From the NCBI GenBank assembly GCA_015680685.1, contig MNCI01005244.1, forward strand, positions 266,714 through 330,713: 64,000 bases of DNA, in the 5' to 3' direction. This document shows positions 1 through 11,450 of the stretch, piece after piece. Position 1 is the first letter of the stretch. Every line of letters begins with the position of its first letter. The notes beneath the pieces are model-generated. The model saw only the letters and a list, made by a program, of their open reading frames with translations. It did no database searches and had not been told where the DNA came from. The translations under genes were made by a program, and so were the position numbers. Origin of the DNA: Gnetum montanum (Eukaryota; Streptophyta; Gnetopsida; Gnetales; Gnetaceae).

Positions 1-195
1 ACCAAAAAAATCACATACCTCAGACTTGCTTAACCATACACCGTGACACTTACAAGCAAGCCTGGGAAGACAACGAACGATTAACCCCAAGTGTTTCTTG
101 TGGCGTTAAGGCATTTAGTCTGCGGAGTTCGACCGGATCGTGCGTGTACGCTCGTATTCGTATGGTAGAGTGTAGGGGTACCTCGCCACTCATCA
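1..195 (+). repeat. LTR 3' end, Athila-type (outer element or F)
   Basis: The reverse complement closely resembles the first ~200 bp of the element A LTRs at 20985 and 26128 (shared GGTACCCCTACACTC and AACACTTGGGGTTAA blocks). It ends in the family terminus CTCATCA at 195. Read on the + strand it is the 3' end of an LTR. The next bases show no TGGCRCCRTTGC-type primer site, so it is either the 3' LTR of an element lying left of the window or the 5' LTR of F followed by a deletion. I cannot decide which. Confidence 0.8.
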
Positions 196-254
196 AACAT
201 CAACCATAATAAGCTTAGATAAACTAACATCATAGTTTGTTAATCATTTCAAGT

Positions 255-990
255 AACTTAAGGATAGATAAAATACTTGAGCAGCTTATGAAAATGAAAT
301 AGGAGCTATTTAAATCAACCCAAAAATCTATTTAGAGGAAAATCTCTATAGTAAATAAGTTGGTAGATCTTATCTCTAAAATGAAAGAATTAAGAGTAGT
401 AAAATAAAGAAATTTGAGACATGAGAGAATCAAAATAATCAAACATTAGACTCCAAAATAGAAACAAAAAGAATGCATAGAAATGAAAAGTTGTTTCACA
501 CCCTTAACCAAACCTTAGAAGTAGCATTAATTAGTAGCGGAAAAAGTTACAGTCATGAGGAATGTGACTATCAAGGTAGCAATATTCTTATAGGTAGCTA
601 GAATCCTATGGATATTATGTCCAACAACTTGTTTCTTCCAATAGTATAGATGTTCAAATCCATTCCTCCCACTACTACTATCTATTGGAGTATAATAGGT
701 TCTCTACTCCTAGAGTCAAATGACACTCCTATCGTTCACATCCATCTCTCATGTATCCTCAACAATAACGTATCCCTCTTCCTCCAATGTCAGCTTCATA
801 AATGGAAGAGGAGATACCTCTACAACCATATTAGAAAAATGTTATAAGAGTTGTGAATATGCAATTGGATGATAGTTTAATTAGTTGCAAGAATAAGTTG
901 TGGAAACATCTATTTTTAGATTTGTTAGTTCATCTAAACTAATGTAAGCATCTATGGTTGTGGGTACTACATCAATGCTAACATACACAG
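255..990 (+). pseudogene. F gag remnant (C-terminal half)
   Basis: Broken gag. The readable piece around 600-800 contains NPMDIMSNNLFLPI, which lines up with NPYGYYVQQLI near the end of the gag of element A. It is followed by the Ser/Pro-rich tail seen in the other Athila copies. The zinc-knuckle region and the gag core are not recognisable. Several in-frame stops and at least one frameshift are present. Assignment rests on position before the protease and on this weak similarity. Confidence 0.55.
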
Positions 991-999
991 ATCTTTTAT

Positions 1000-1530
1000 A
1001 TGAGCCATCTTTAAATCAAAACTTGTAATGCTAACCCATGTTGTCACTAACTGGATTAAAGAAGGTAGCCTTCCCAGGAAAAGAATAGTTCTTAGAAGCA
1101 CCTTTATTTATTTATAGATTGCTAGAAATGCACCTTGTAAAGCTTTATTACACTTACATTCTAGTATGAGTTTAATCTTCCAAGAGATGTAAAAAGTATG
1201 GATTCTACTACCACTCAAAAAATGCACCATTAAGTTAGAGCTTCCATAACTATTTCTTTGGGATAATTAAACAACATTGTGATGATTGTTAATGGATGAT
1301 CTTGACCAACAAATTTCTTGGTAGTTCAGGTAGGTAATGGAAAGGGAGTGTTTCTCATTATCATGGGAATAGGTTGGCTAAGCATCATTGATGCAAAGAT
1401 TAAAATAAGAGATATTTCTTTGGATATCTCCAAAGAAAATGAACATGAAATAGTTGAGAAGAAAAGACTTTCTTGCATCACATACAGTGATATAGGATGC
1501 AACTGCATGAGCAAAGTATGGATAATCAAA
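1000..1530 (+). pseudogene. F retropepsin (aspartic protease) remnant
   Basis: The protease would cleave the gag-pol polyprotein. The region around 1040-1180 carries the lead-in WIKEGSLPRK-like segment and ALLHLHSSMSLI, where active copies have ALLDSGSxxNLI, so the catalytic Asp-Ser-Gly is lost. The conserved C-terminal part GWLSIIDAKIKIRDISLDIS and RLSCITYSD is readable at 1370-1500 and matches the same place in A (LSTVDACLRIHDLSLEIS, CITYSD). Dead copy. Confidence 0.75.
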
Positions 1531-1899
1531 TAGAGAAACATCATACCATCTAGTTCATATGAAGAAAAGATGTATGTGAAAATGTTACTATATGCAACAA
1601 TCACTAATCAAGAAGGCATCTAGTGATTGATATTAGAGGAGAGTTTCAAGTCTAAAATGTGCATGGAATCATATGAAGCCCTTATAAATGCTTATGCTAA
1701 TAGGATAGATGAGATGTTAAAAATAGACAAGAAGAGAAAATAGATTGGGAAAGGTTAGAAATTCTAAAAAGAATAGAGCTAGAACTTACAGAAATAAAAA
1801 CATTGCTAGAATCTCTTGAGTATGTATTTTTAGAAAATGACAATGCGTAGCTTAAATAGGAACAAGAATAAAAACTATTTGAGGTTGTTAATAAATGAC

Positions 1900-3182
1900 T
1901 AATAATATTTTCTTAGTCATATGATAAAATAACAAGGATAGATCTGCACATACGACAACATAGAATTTACATAAGTTTAGTCATCAAGCCCAAATTTAAA
2001 TAATAGTGTAGGTTGAATTATAAATTAAAGTAGATTATGAAGAAATAAATTTAAAAAAAAAAATTAAAATTAGAATTAATATATTATATGGTAGATAGTA
2101 GGCAGGTAAGCCTACTTGTGATTGTGCCTAAGAAAGCGAGCTAATGGAGGATCTTAATTGATTTGAGGTTATTGAACATAGCAATATTCAAGGACCATTT
2201 TTCATTATCATTCATTAACTAGGTGTTGGAAACAATTATAGAACTATAGTGACTATAATCAAATTTGGATAGCTCTAGAAGACTAGTCCAAAACAACATT
2301 CACAAGTCCCTAGTGAATTTTGCATACAAAAAGATGTCTTTTATGTACAATACTCTTACAACATTCTAATGTATTATCCTTAGTATCTTTCAGAAATAGA
2401 TTGATAATGGTGTAGATGTCCTTGTGGATGACTTGTCCACCTACGATCCTAATTTCAAACAAGTATTTGATTATCTTGAGCATGTCTTAAAGCATTTTGT
2501 AGAGATAAACCTCAAGCTTAACTGGAAGAAAGTTCATTTTATAATCAAAGAGAAGATCATTCTTAGGCATTGGGTACTAGGAAAAGTAATAGAAGCTAAT
2601 CCAATAAAGATCAAAGTTATATAAGGAATTACACAAAAGCCATAAATGGTGAAAGTTATCAAGTCATTCAATGGCCATATTGTCTATTATAGGCACTTTA
2701 TGAAAAATTTATTCAAGGTCATCAAACTATTGGTTGAGTTAATAAAAAAGAATGCATTATTTAAATAGGTCAAGAAATGTGATTAAGAATTCAAACTTTT
2801 GAAATAAAAATTTATGAATACTCTAATTTTATAACTTCCTAATTAGTCCAAACTAATTCATATCATAATAGATGCATTCAGCTATGCATTTAGGATCATG
2901 CTCATACATTGGATGATTAAAAATATTTATTGTACATCCATTGCATGAGTAAGAGCATTGTAGATGCATAGTTGAACTAAATTAGAATTTAAAAACAATT
3001 GATGATAATGGTGTATGTACTTGGAAAGTTTAGACATTTGTGCTTGGTTATCTAGTATTTATGCAGAAAGACCATAATGCAATCACGTTTGTTATGAATA
3101 AGCCATTAGTTATTCCTTATGGGATATAATGACTAGTGATTATGTAGAAATGTAACATTAGAATGATTGACAAAAAAGATAT
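1900..3182 (+). pseudogene. F reverse transcriptase-RNase H remnant
   Basis: Encodes the polymerase that copies element RNA. Readable in order: the start of RT (RIDLHIRQHRIYI, about 1940), fingers/palm (WRILIDLRLLNI, 2135-2180), the catalytic loop DVLVDDLSTY (about 2415-2445, both Asp kept), then VIKSFNGHIVYYRHFMKN and the RNase H connection, ending at MIDKK near 3175. Stops are mostly at Gln positions. Element C interrupts the gene here. The continuation KIKNLVIDYLSWLQ is at 37988, and the related gene in C reads MIDRKRMKNVVTDHLSWL across the same point. Confidence 0.85.
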
Positions 3183-3936
3183 TTTTGAAGCATTTTCTAG
3201 AGGATACAATGTGATGGCTACAATGGCATAGCTATGATGTCATAGCCTTTTCTATGATGTCATAGATATGATGTATTCAAGGTTGGAAAATATATAAATA
3301 TGGACCACCTATTGTATTAAATGTACCATACTGGTCATATTATAGTGAAGCCCTTGTAGTTTTTTTTTTTCTGCTTTGGTAAAAGTTAGAATCTTTCATT
3401 GAGTTCTTGTGACATGAACTAAGTAGATTCTTCAAAATCTTATTTGAGTGATTATATACCTGAACATATTCTCATGAAAGTAATATGATCAAGATTTTTT
3501 TACATAGCATTTAGCATAGCTTAATACTTATCTTAGTTACAATTTAATTTTTTAATATTTACTTTCCTATATGTATTATTAATTTGGTAGAATGAACATA
3601 AGAAATTTCAAGCATAAATGCATATTCACTTGGTAATCCTTGTAGTGTTATTGCTAGGTTCTCCTAGTGGCATAACACTTGGTAACCTTAATAGTAAGTA
3701 CATGAGTTCAAGATGTGTACAATAAATTAGAATTTAGCACTCATCACTTTAGGCTAATCTAGTATTACTTAGTTACATAATAGAGTAATTTGATAAATAG
3801 GTTATGTTTTAATGATTTAATAATATTTTAGTTATGATTATTTGAACATTAACATCATGCACATCAATCACACTTAACCATACAAACTAGCTCACACAAG
3901 TATGATTGGAAAGACAATAACTATTGTTATGATTGG
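3183..3936 (+). repeat. 5' LTR of C, left piece
   Basis: Aligns by eye with 37113-37860. Both have GAAGCATTTTC at the start, ATGTCATAG motifs in U3, a TATA-like stretch, then long shared U3/R text (for example ACATATTCT, TAATATGATCAAGAT). The expected terminal TG appears as TT at 3183. Element B cuts the LTR at 3936/3937, and the rest continues at 17292. Confidence 0.8.
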
Positions 3937-4882
3937 TGATGAGTAGTGAGGTACCCCTATGTCCAACTATATGAATCACAAGCGTTCATGCACAATTTGG
4001 TCAAATTTTGTGAACTTTATTGTTTTGCGTGCACTAGCCCTCTAGGAAGTGAATCTAACCTTAAAGTCAATTGTTGTCCTTCCAATTACACTTGTGACAT
4101 TCATTGGTTTGGTTAAGTGTAACTGAGGCATCTAATTGTTTACAATTTTGTATTTTATATTGTGGGTGCAAAATGTAGATAAAAAGGAGTTTAATTAACT
4201 AATCTAAATGACTAATTAACTAATGATTCAATTAATCCTAATATAAGCACTAGTTCCTACTTTCTGTACATGTCCTAAATCCATGTATCCACTGCTAGGT
4301 GACCAAACACAATGCTACTAGGCATATCAAGAAATAACGTTACTGGGATTACCATGTGAATACATGTTACGCTCAAAGTGATTGTACTTATGTATTTAAT
4401 CTATCTAACTTAATAATCTCATTAACTCAATTGTTGAAAAATAATTAGGAAATAATTGAGAATAATTAACACATAATTGAAAACATTAAATGCATAAATA
4501 AAAGAGCTAATCTACCCAAAGTATTGCAAGGTTTATCAAAAAGGTCATCTTTATTACCACACACACTATCATGATCAGGTATAATAATGCTTGAATAAAG
4601 ATCTGTACACTCAATGACTCCTGCTGTGAGCACTTTGGAAAAAAATTCAAACTTTCGAATGGAAAAAAAAATGCAAGAGCCTTGCTACTACTAAAATCTT
4701 GATTTCCCGTAAATGTGGCTAGTAAGCACGTATTTATAGGTGATGGATAGACACTATGTGGATGAGGCATCGTTGATGCAGGTTAAAATGTGTTGACGGG
4801 GCCTCGTGGACGAGGCCTGATTGACATGGTTGGCTATGTCGATGAGGCCTTTTAAACACAACCAACCAATGATGACTGATCA
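3937..4882 (-). repeat. 3' LTR of B
   Basis: 946 bp, starts TGATGAG and ends GACTGATCA in + orientation. Read on the minus strand, U3 comes first and carries several GACGAGGCC/GTCAAT-type short repeats (about 4755-4860), then CTATAAATAC (about 4728-4738) as a likely TATA box. The minus-strand purine tract lies just right of 4882. Confidence 0.92.
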
Positions 4883-5157
4883 TACCCCCATGACTAAATG
4901 AAAACTTGTCCTCATTATTTTACAAAATTCGAAAGGTATGGGATTATTGATTAACTTTTCTTTCAACAGAAAAAAACTTGATTGATTTGACAAAAAATGA
5001 AGTGCCTAGGTGTACAGATCAACACATTACAAAAATTATGGTCTTCACAACACAAATTTGGACACCATGACACAACTCATCAAATATTTAATAACACATT
5101 CCTCGATGATGTAAAATTTTTTGGAGAAGATCAAATGGTCCTAGGCGATGGTGGTTC

Positions 5158-7955
5158 CTAAGGCTCTAAGGAACCTTCATAGGCTTTATGCACTAGTGGT
5201 GGTTGAGGTTGTGGTTGTCTTGTCGCTGTTGCAACTTCAGGTGAGAGGTGGAAAGAATCCAATAGTGCTTTCATTTTCTCTTGCTTACTCCTAGGATCAT
5301 GCATTGTCCATGTAGCTTCCCTAATGTGGGTTGGAATGGGCATCTTCCAAGGACATGGGATCACTAGAAACAACTCCTTGACATTGACAAACTAAGCACC
5401 GAACTATTTACATTTAATGTAGAATGCTTGCACTGTATTCTTTAGCTCCTGGTAGTCATTCATCCATCTAGCTAGGTCCTTGGTGATGGATTGCTGATCT
5501 ATGAATCACCCTTTGAGGACTTTGAGTTTAGCATTAGCAGTCTCAAGCATTTTCTTAGTGTCCTTGTGGTGTCTGAACTCGGCCTCATATAACAAATATG
5601 AGCTAGCCACTTGCTTCTCCAAATCCAACTATGATCGGCTAGCTATCAGCATTGCCAGGTTTACATAACAAAGATTGGCCAACCCCATATACTTTATCAT
5701 CTCTTCAATTTGCAACTCCTTCAAGTAGATCTTTGCTTTGTTGTAGGCATCAATCCCATCAAGGATGGACTGCCACATTTCTCTTCCTTACTAGAGTTGT
5801 TGGAGGGCTTCATTTACCTTAGGCTTTGCCATCTAGATTTATTTTTCATTAATTTCCTTTTGCAAGCCAACCTAGTCCCTGTAGTGATTTTTCACCCTCT
5901 CAAACTTGAGAGCTTTAGTCTTCTAGGCAATGATTTCGATGGCAGACTTTTGTTGCAAGGTGCCAAAGAAGCTTTAGTCTTATACCCAATTTTCTCAGTT
6001 TAGTGTTGACTTTGGCAAGCTTCTTTTGCTGGTGATGAATAAATTATTACATTTAATCTCTTTGAGCATCAACATTTTGCAAGAAATGATTTTGCACAGT
6101 CAATGCCTTATTTTCTTGGTGCATCTAATTCATATCATTTTTAATTGAATGCATTTCAACTTCTTCCATGGACTATTTGAAGATGGTCATTACTGCTTCC
6201 TCCTCAGCCTTTTGAAATCCTTCCTAAAGTTGTTTGATGGCTTCGTCTCTTGTCATTGTCGAGCTAAGGATTGTTTGCTTTGCAAGTCAAGCACGAAATT
6301 CAACAACGTTTGCAACCAACCATTAATTTTACTTTTGGGCCATTTTTAGTTGCCCCTCTAAAATGATGCATTTTCCATTTGCATTCAACAACTCCGATTG
6401 GGTTGTAGTGATGTTCTTCAAAAGATCAAAGATATTCAGAGTCAGTTGCCTAGTTCTTACTAGTCATTCTGGTAGTTGTTCATGCTGGGTTATGTTCAAT
6501 TTTCCACTGATCATGCTTGTAGAAATTTGCACATCTTGGAGTGCAGATACATTTGGTATAGATGCCATCGGTGCATTCAGTGCTTCAACAACATGGTTAG
6601 CTACTACTTTTGCCACTGTTTCTTGCCCTTGGTGCTGCATCACTAAGATAGTTGCCACTTCATCTTCTTCCAACCTCACCAAGAAAGTGGTGGCATTCCT
6701 AGAGATTTCTAGGAATAGATGATGTGTTGCTAATGACACTATTACCTCCTAAGCATTGGAATCCAACATCGAAGGTAGCTACATTTTTTAGGCAGAGGAA
6801 ATGGAACTACCCCTCTCTATCTGACTAACTATTCAAGCCACCTCATTAAGGTGACTCATTGCTAGTTGATACACAGATGGATCTACCCCACTCATTCATG
6901 CCTACTACTCTTGTTTGCTCAAGAGGTTCTCTTAGATTTGTTGAAGATGCTCAAGGACTACGTGGGCCTCCAGTGTTGTCTCCGAAGTGGGTGGTGGTGG
7001 TGAAAGCTGCTCTTCTTGGATGGTTGCTGGAAATTTGTCCTTCATGATTTCTACCCATGAGGCCAAGGAAGTATGCCTGAGAGTGTCATTTGAATAGCGA
7101 ACAATACTTGTCCTTTTGCAAAGTTTTCTTATAAGGAATGGGAAGGGTAGGGTCCTTCTTCCATGTTCGTTCTCCTTGAAACACTTCTTGATATCCAAAT
7201 AAATTAGATGTGGAAGGTTAATAGGATATTTCCCACTTAGAGCGGCACATGCACGAGTGGAGAAGGCAGTCACCTTACTTGGCCTCATTGTTGGATTGAG
7301 TTGATGGGATAAAATCTTGAAATAAATTCACTCTGTCGATGTGAGTGTGTCATACTCCTTATGGTCCACCCTATAACATTTTTGGCTCCACTCCCTTTTT
7401 ACCTCAGGGTTATCTTTTGTTGATATCTCCACCAACTGTGTTCCAATGTTTGGCAACCCTAGTGCTTATGTGATGGCCTCTGCTGAGTAGGACACTTGAA
7501 CATCCTTGATTTTTACAACGGACCCTGGCCTTTGGCTATTGTAGAAAAGGTAGGTCTCTCCCATGTACCACTCTCCATTGGTCCTGATGATTTGCCACAT
7601 GGGAGAGGTTTGCAATTGTGTTTTGACATCCTCTAGAGCTTTCTCCAAAAATGGCTTGAAGTTTATTTCTTAAAGAACTAATCTTTGGATCTCTTGGGAC
7701 TTGATGATGTCTAGGCAAGCTTTAGTTAGGCATAGGTCCAAGTGCTTCATCTTGTTAAGATTTTTCTATAGGAACTTCTTTTTCTGGAATCTGTCGAATA
7801 GATTCCACTTTGGACTCCTCACAAACAGGTCTAGTTGCATGGGCCACTTCTTGTTGTTCTTAGCATTGTTTGTGCTAGCCCCTTCTAGCTCTGGGTAATT
7901 TCTCCCATGGTTTTGAGGGTTCTCCTTCCTATGGGCACTTTTGTTTGGGTGCCAT
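5158..7955 (-). pseudogene. B third ORF (ORF3): large protein after integrase, function unknown
   Basis: About 930 codons with stops and frameshifts. The start is MAPKQ at 7955, directly after TTTTGATTGTAG, a good 3' splice acceptor. The N-terminal half is globular: WQIIRTNGEWYMGETYLFY (about 7600-7530), then VVKIKDVQVSYSAEAIT, ALGLPNIGTQ, and SGKYPINLPHLIYLDIKKCF (about 7230-7170). It resembles, from memory, the family called putative plant transposon protein in Pfam. The C-terminal half is rich in Lys/Glu/Gln and looks coiled-coil. The tail is PCPWKMPIPTHIREATW (about 5355-5305), ending in a Pro-rich stretch. C and D have matching genes in the same place. I see no signal peptide or clear membrane helix, so a classic envelope role is not supported. 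Confidence 0.85.
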
Positions 7956-10089
7956 CTACAATCAAAATAGAACCATGGATTAGCAATCATTATGTAACCT
8001 TAAAACAATTGGGATACCTTAACTCTTGAGGGTAGTTACACTTGGCTAAGTTGTGATCATGGCTGATTTAATTAACTTAATTGTTATTTATATTTATACC
8101 TTATCATTGATAAATCATCCTAGAGGTTATTGGAAGGGTTAACATGGAAAAGTTTGATGTTTATGTATGATTAAAGTTGCTAACCCTAAGTCGAGTTAGA
8201 AGAAAATTTTAAAAATTACATTAGAAACCTTAAGGTTTGTGGTCCCCATGATAAATATCTTACCTCTAGTAAGTGTAGGGTTAAAAAATGAAGTTATTTG
8301 GACTTTGGAAGGTGTTGGACTTTGAAAAATTACAAAAATTCCCTGTGTGTTATGAGAAAATGACAAAAAATTCCAAAGTGTCCAATAGTATATATAGTAT
8401 TTTTGTATGTGTTGACAAGGTTAGTTGCATTGATAAGTCCTTGACAATGTAGTTGTGTATCACTATTGACTTCCATTGACTTTGGTTAAACTTTCAAAAT
8501 ACAAGGAATTTTTCAATGAAATTAGGATCAAATGAAAGCTTAGAAGACCAAGAATAGTATGAAATCATGAGAAGAGGGCATTGAAGTTTATAAATTTGGA
8601 AAAATAGAGAAAATTTGATTTAATGGATGAATGCAATGAAAGATGAAGGAGTACTGAGCAGTTTACACAATGGAAAATACTAAATATAAGATTGTAACAA
8701 TGTCAAAGGTAAGGAACCTTAACTAATCAAGCTAAAAGATATGCATCTAGGTCCTTCCAATAATAGGCTCATGCCCTTTCTTTTTGTCCTTGCATAACCT
8801 CAACTAAGGAGTCCATGGATCCCATAGTCGATTTAATGATCATGACAAGTTAAGGAACAATCTAAAAGAATTCACTCAAGAATCCCAACATGTTAGACTA
8901 AGACATAGAGAATAACATAGAATCCAATAGTGAGGTGAGTTATGGCATCATGGATGGATGATAGAGAAGGTGGAATGAAGTTCCAAATTAAGGTCATAAG
9001 AAGTCTCTCATGGACTTGTGGTTAAAATGACCCAAGATGTTCCATCCTTAGTCTAGACCAAAACCATCCACTTTTAGTGACTTTACATTGCCACTCTAAG
9101 ACTAATCCATCCACCTGAGACACAAGAGTATCTCCTCAAGAAAACCACCATTCCACAAAGAGGAGAGAGAAGTAGGAAGTAAGAGAGAGAGGGCCTTAGT
9201 TAGAGGGGACCTTCAAGCATAGGTGTATGTCTTTTGAGTCCCATAAAAAGTGCTTGTAGCCCTTTTATTTTTCTAAGAGATGTACTTTGAATTCCCATTT
9301 TTTAATTTTTTTTATTGAAATGGAAACCACACCATGCGAGGACTCATTAATGTTGAAGGGGTATGCTTTGAATTCCCATCCATTTTTGTTTTTTTTTTTC
9401 TATTTTTTAATGATGGGAACCACATTATGCAACGATGTTATTTTTCTTCCTATCATTGGTGGTATGGAATGGTAAGAAGTACACAAAAAACACTCAAGCA
9501 CTCAAGTAAGAAGAAGAGTACAAAGAGTATTAAATCCCCTTGAAGTCACACCCTTTAGAAACCTTTGGATGCTTCCTAATTCTGGAACTACCAAGGTCAC
9601 TAATGGATTAAAAGTTTCTTTAATGAAAAAGGGACCTCAAATTTCCAGAACAAGGAAAATCATAGAGTTCTTTGGATGAGTGAATGATGTGGACTTACTA
9701 CCTATCCCATGTAAAATGAACCATATCAAAGTCATCAGACATCAGAATTCAAAAATAGAAACTAGACATCGACAATCACACATTAAGCATAAACCATCAT
9801 TAGTAAATAGCAATAGCATCATTGTGTCCTATGACAATAAAGTAGATTTATTAGGAAAAAATGAGAAAACATCACACTTAATAAAAATAAATAGAAGAAA
9901 CAAAATAAAGTAAAATATATAAGAAAGTGTAAAATAATCAAGAAAATTTTAAATGTACTAAAAATGGTATAAAATTAGAAAAATTTGCAAAGCAGAAATT
10001 TGTAAAATCAAAAATGTGAAAAACAAAAAGGTTAGAAAAACTAAGAGGCCATGGTAATAGTCAGCATGGATGACCATCTCCCCCATGAT
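7956..10089 (-). other. B spacer between integrase and ORF3
   Basis: No coding sequence recognised. It holds a promoter-like module (8385-8505) and a block shared with A (22160-22330) and J (63250-63450) containing AGTGCTTGTAGCCC and TGCTTTGAATTCCCA. In B part of that block is duplicated in tandem (about 9255-9445). Another shared stretch, CATCTCCCCCATGATTGAG, lies near 10076-10094 and at about 22690 in A. Confidence 0.7.
8385..8505 (-). promoter_or_regulatory. Internal promoter-like module upstream of B ORF3
   Basis: On the minus strand a TATATATA box at 8396-8389 lies 436 bp before the ORF3 ATG. Just upstream (8405-8500) are short motifs that recur in B's own LTR U3: on the + strand TGTGTTGACAAGG against TGTGTTGACGGGG (about 4785), GCATTGATA against the same string in the LTR near 17199, and TTGACAATGTAGTTG against TTGACGTAGTTGG near 17230. 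This suggests LTR-like transcriptional control. Promoter activity is inferred. Confidence 0.5.
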
Positions 10090-11450
10090 TGAGTTGGAAA
10101 GAGGAGATCCGAAAAATAGAATGTGGGTGTCCATTAGGTAAGGTAGGATTTACACTGGCCAATCTTGGTTCTAGGAAAGGTTTAATTTGTTGGATATTAA
10201 CTAGCTACTTTTTATTTGGATTGTCAGGTTTGTAAATTATCATGGCCCTAGAGGGAAAGGTTTGATCAATTATATAAGGTCACTCCCATAATGTTTGAAA
10301 TTTTGCCTTTTGAGGTACACGTGTGGGGTTCTAGTAGAGGACCTTATCTCCTGGTTAAAACCTTACTTTCCAAATTCTAAGGTCATGGTGTTGCTTTCTA
10401 AATGTCTTGTTCACCTCATTCAAAGATAGGAATACTAAGCAATTTTTTTCTAGCACGTTTAGAATGATCAATCTTTCCTTTTGTGCTAAACTTAGATTAA
10501 GGTTTAGATCATAGGTCGTTGAGAGTGTACAGAGCTCAAACTCAATTGGGAGTGTTGACAGTTTTCCATACAGTAACTCATAGGGAGAGTATTCAATAGG
10601 AAGTTTGCAAGTTGATCAATAAGCCTAGAGAGCATCATTAAGTTTTGTGCCCCAATCTTTTCTATATTTGCTAATGGTTTACGTTAATATTTGTGTAATC
10701 TTCTAGTTGGTTATCTCTACTTGAACGTTGGCTTGGGAGTGGTAACATGTTGTTAATTTATGTTCTGCCCCCAAGCATTGCATTAATTTTCTAAATGTGG
10801 CACCTATGAAATGAGTCCCATTATTAGAAATTAGTGAACATGGAATTCAAAACCTATTTACAATATGTTGTATAAATCTAGCAATAGTGGATGATGTGCA
10901 ATCTGTAATAGCTGCCACTTCAGCCCATTTTGTGTAGTAGTCAACTACTATTATAATATAGACTTTCTCATTATACATGAGTGTGATGGGATCCATGAAG
11001 TCAATGCCCCATATGTTGAAAGGTTCTAGTGGTTGAATCCGCTATTGAGGACCTTCCATATGAGTAGTCATCCCCTCGTCACGTTGACAACATTCACAAG
11101 ACTTGAAAAATTGGTGGGCATCCCTAAATATTGTGGGCCAATAGTATCCTACCATCAGGATTTTTATGGCCATGTGTCTCCTTGCATAGTGGCCTTCACA
11201 AGGTCCTTCATGATCATCTTGGAGAATGTGAAGTTGATCTTTGTCAGGGACACACCAATGGATCAAGCCATTGACACACACCTTATAAAGGTGTCTGTTG
11301 ATTTCCATGAAGTATTTGACCCAATGAAGAAATTATTGCTTTTTCCTAAAATCCAAGTCTTGTGGCATCTCTTGAGTGAGAAGATCTATGAGGATGCCAT
11401 TATACCATATTACTTTTTCAAGTGTGTGTTCATTTATTGCTCTAATAAAT
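10090..11450 (-). pseudogene. B integrase
   Basis: Inserts element cDNA into the genome. Readable on the minus strand: the zinc-binding domain (HEGPCEGHYARRH, then CECCQRDEG, about 11215-11075, His and Cys kept); the core with first Asp in WGIDFMDPI (about 11015); DYYTKW (about 10940); ISNNGTHF (about 10830-10805), where the second catalytic Asp is Asn; and the catalytic Glu in QVEITN (about 10720). The C-terminal part includes FQTLWE-PYIID. Stops are mostly at Gln codons. The D-to-N change alone would make it inactive. Confidence 0.9.

Larger units (their letters stand above)
196..3182 (+). mobile_element. Element F, left part: degenerate Athila-like Ty3/gypsy
   Basis: This stretch holds, in order on the + strand, the end of gag, a protease and RT-RNase H, all broken by stops and frameshifts. 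The N-terminal half of gag is missing. Coding sequence stops at about 3180, where element C begins, and resumes at 37987 with the end of RNase H. F is the oldest-looking host of the left block. Its 5' LTR is either the remnant at 1-195 or off-window. Confidence 0.8.

Noticed and set aside
5710-7047. Several + strand open frames of 60-120 codons
   Set aside because: They lie antisense to ORF3 of B, whose minus-strand reading matches C and D; no similarity of their own.
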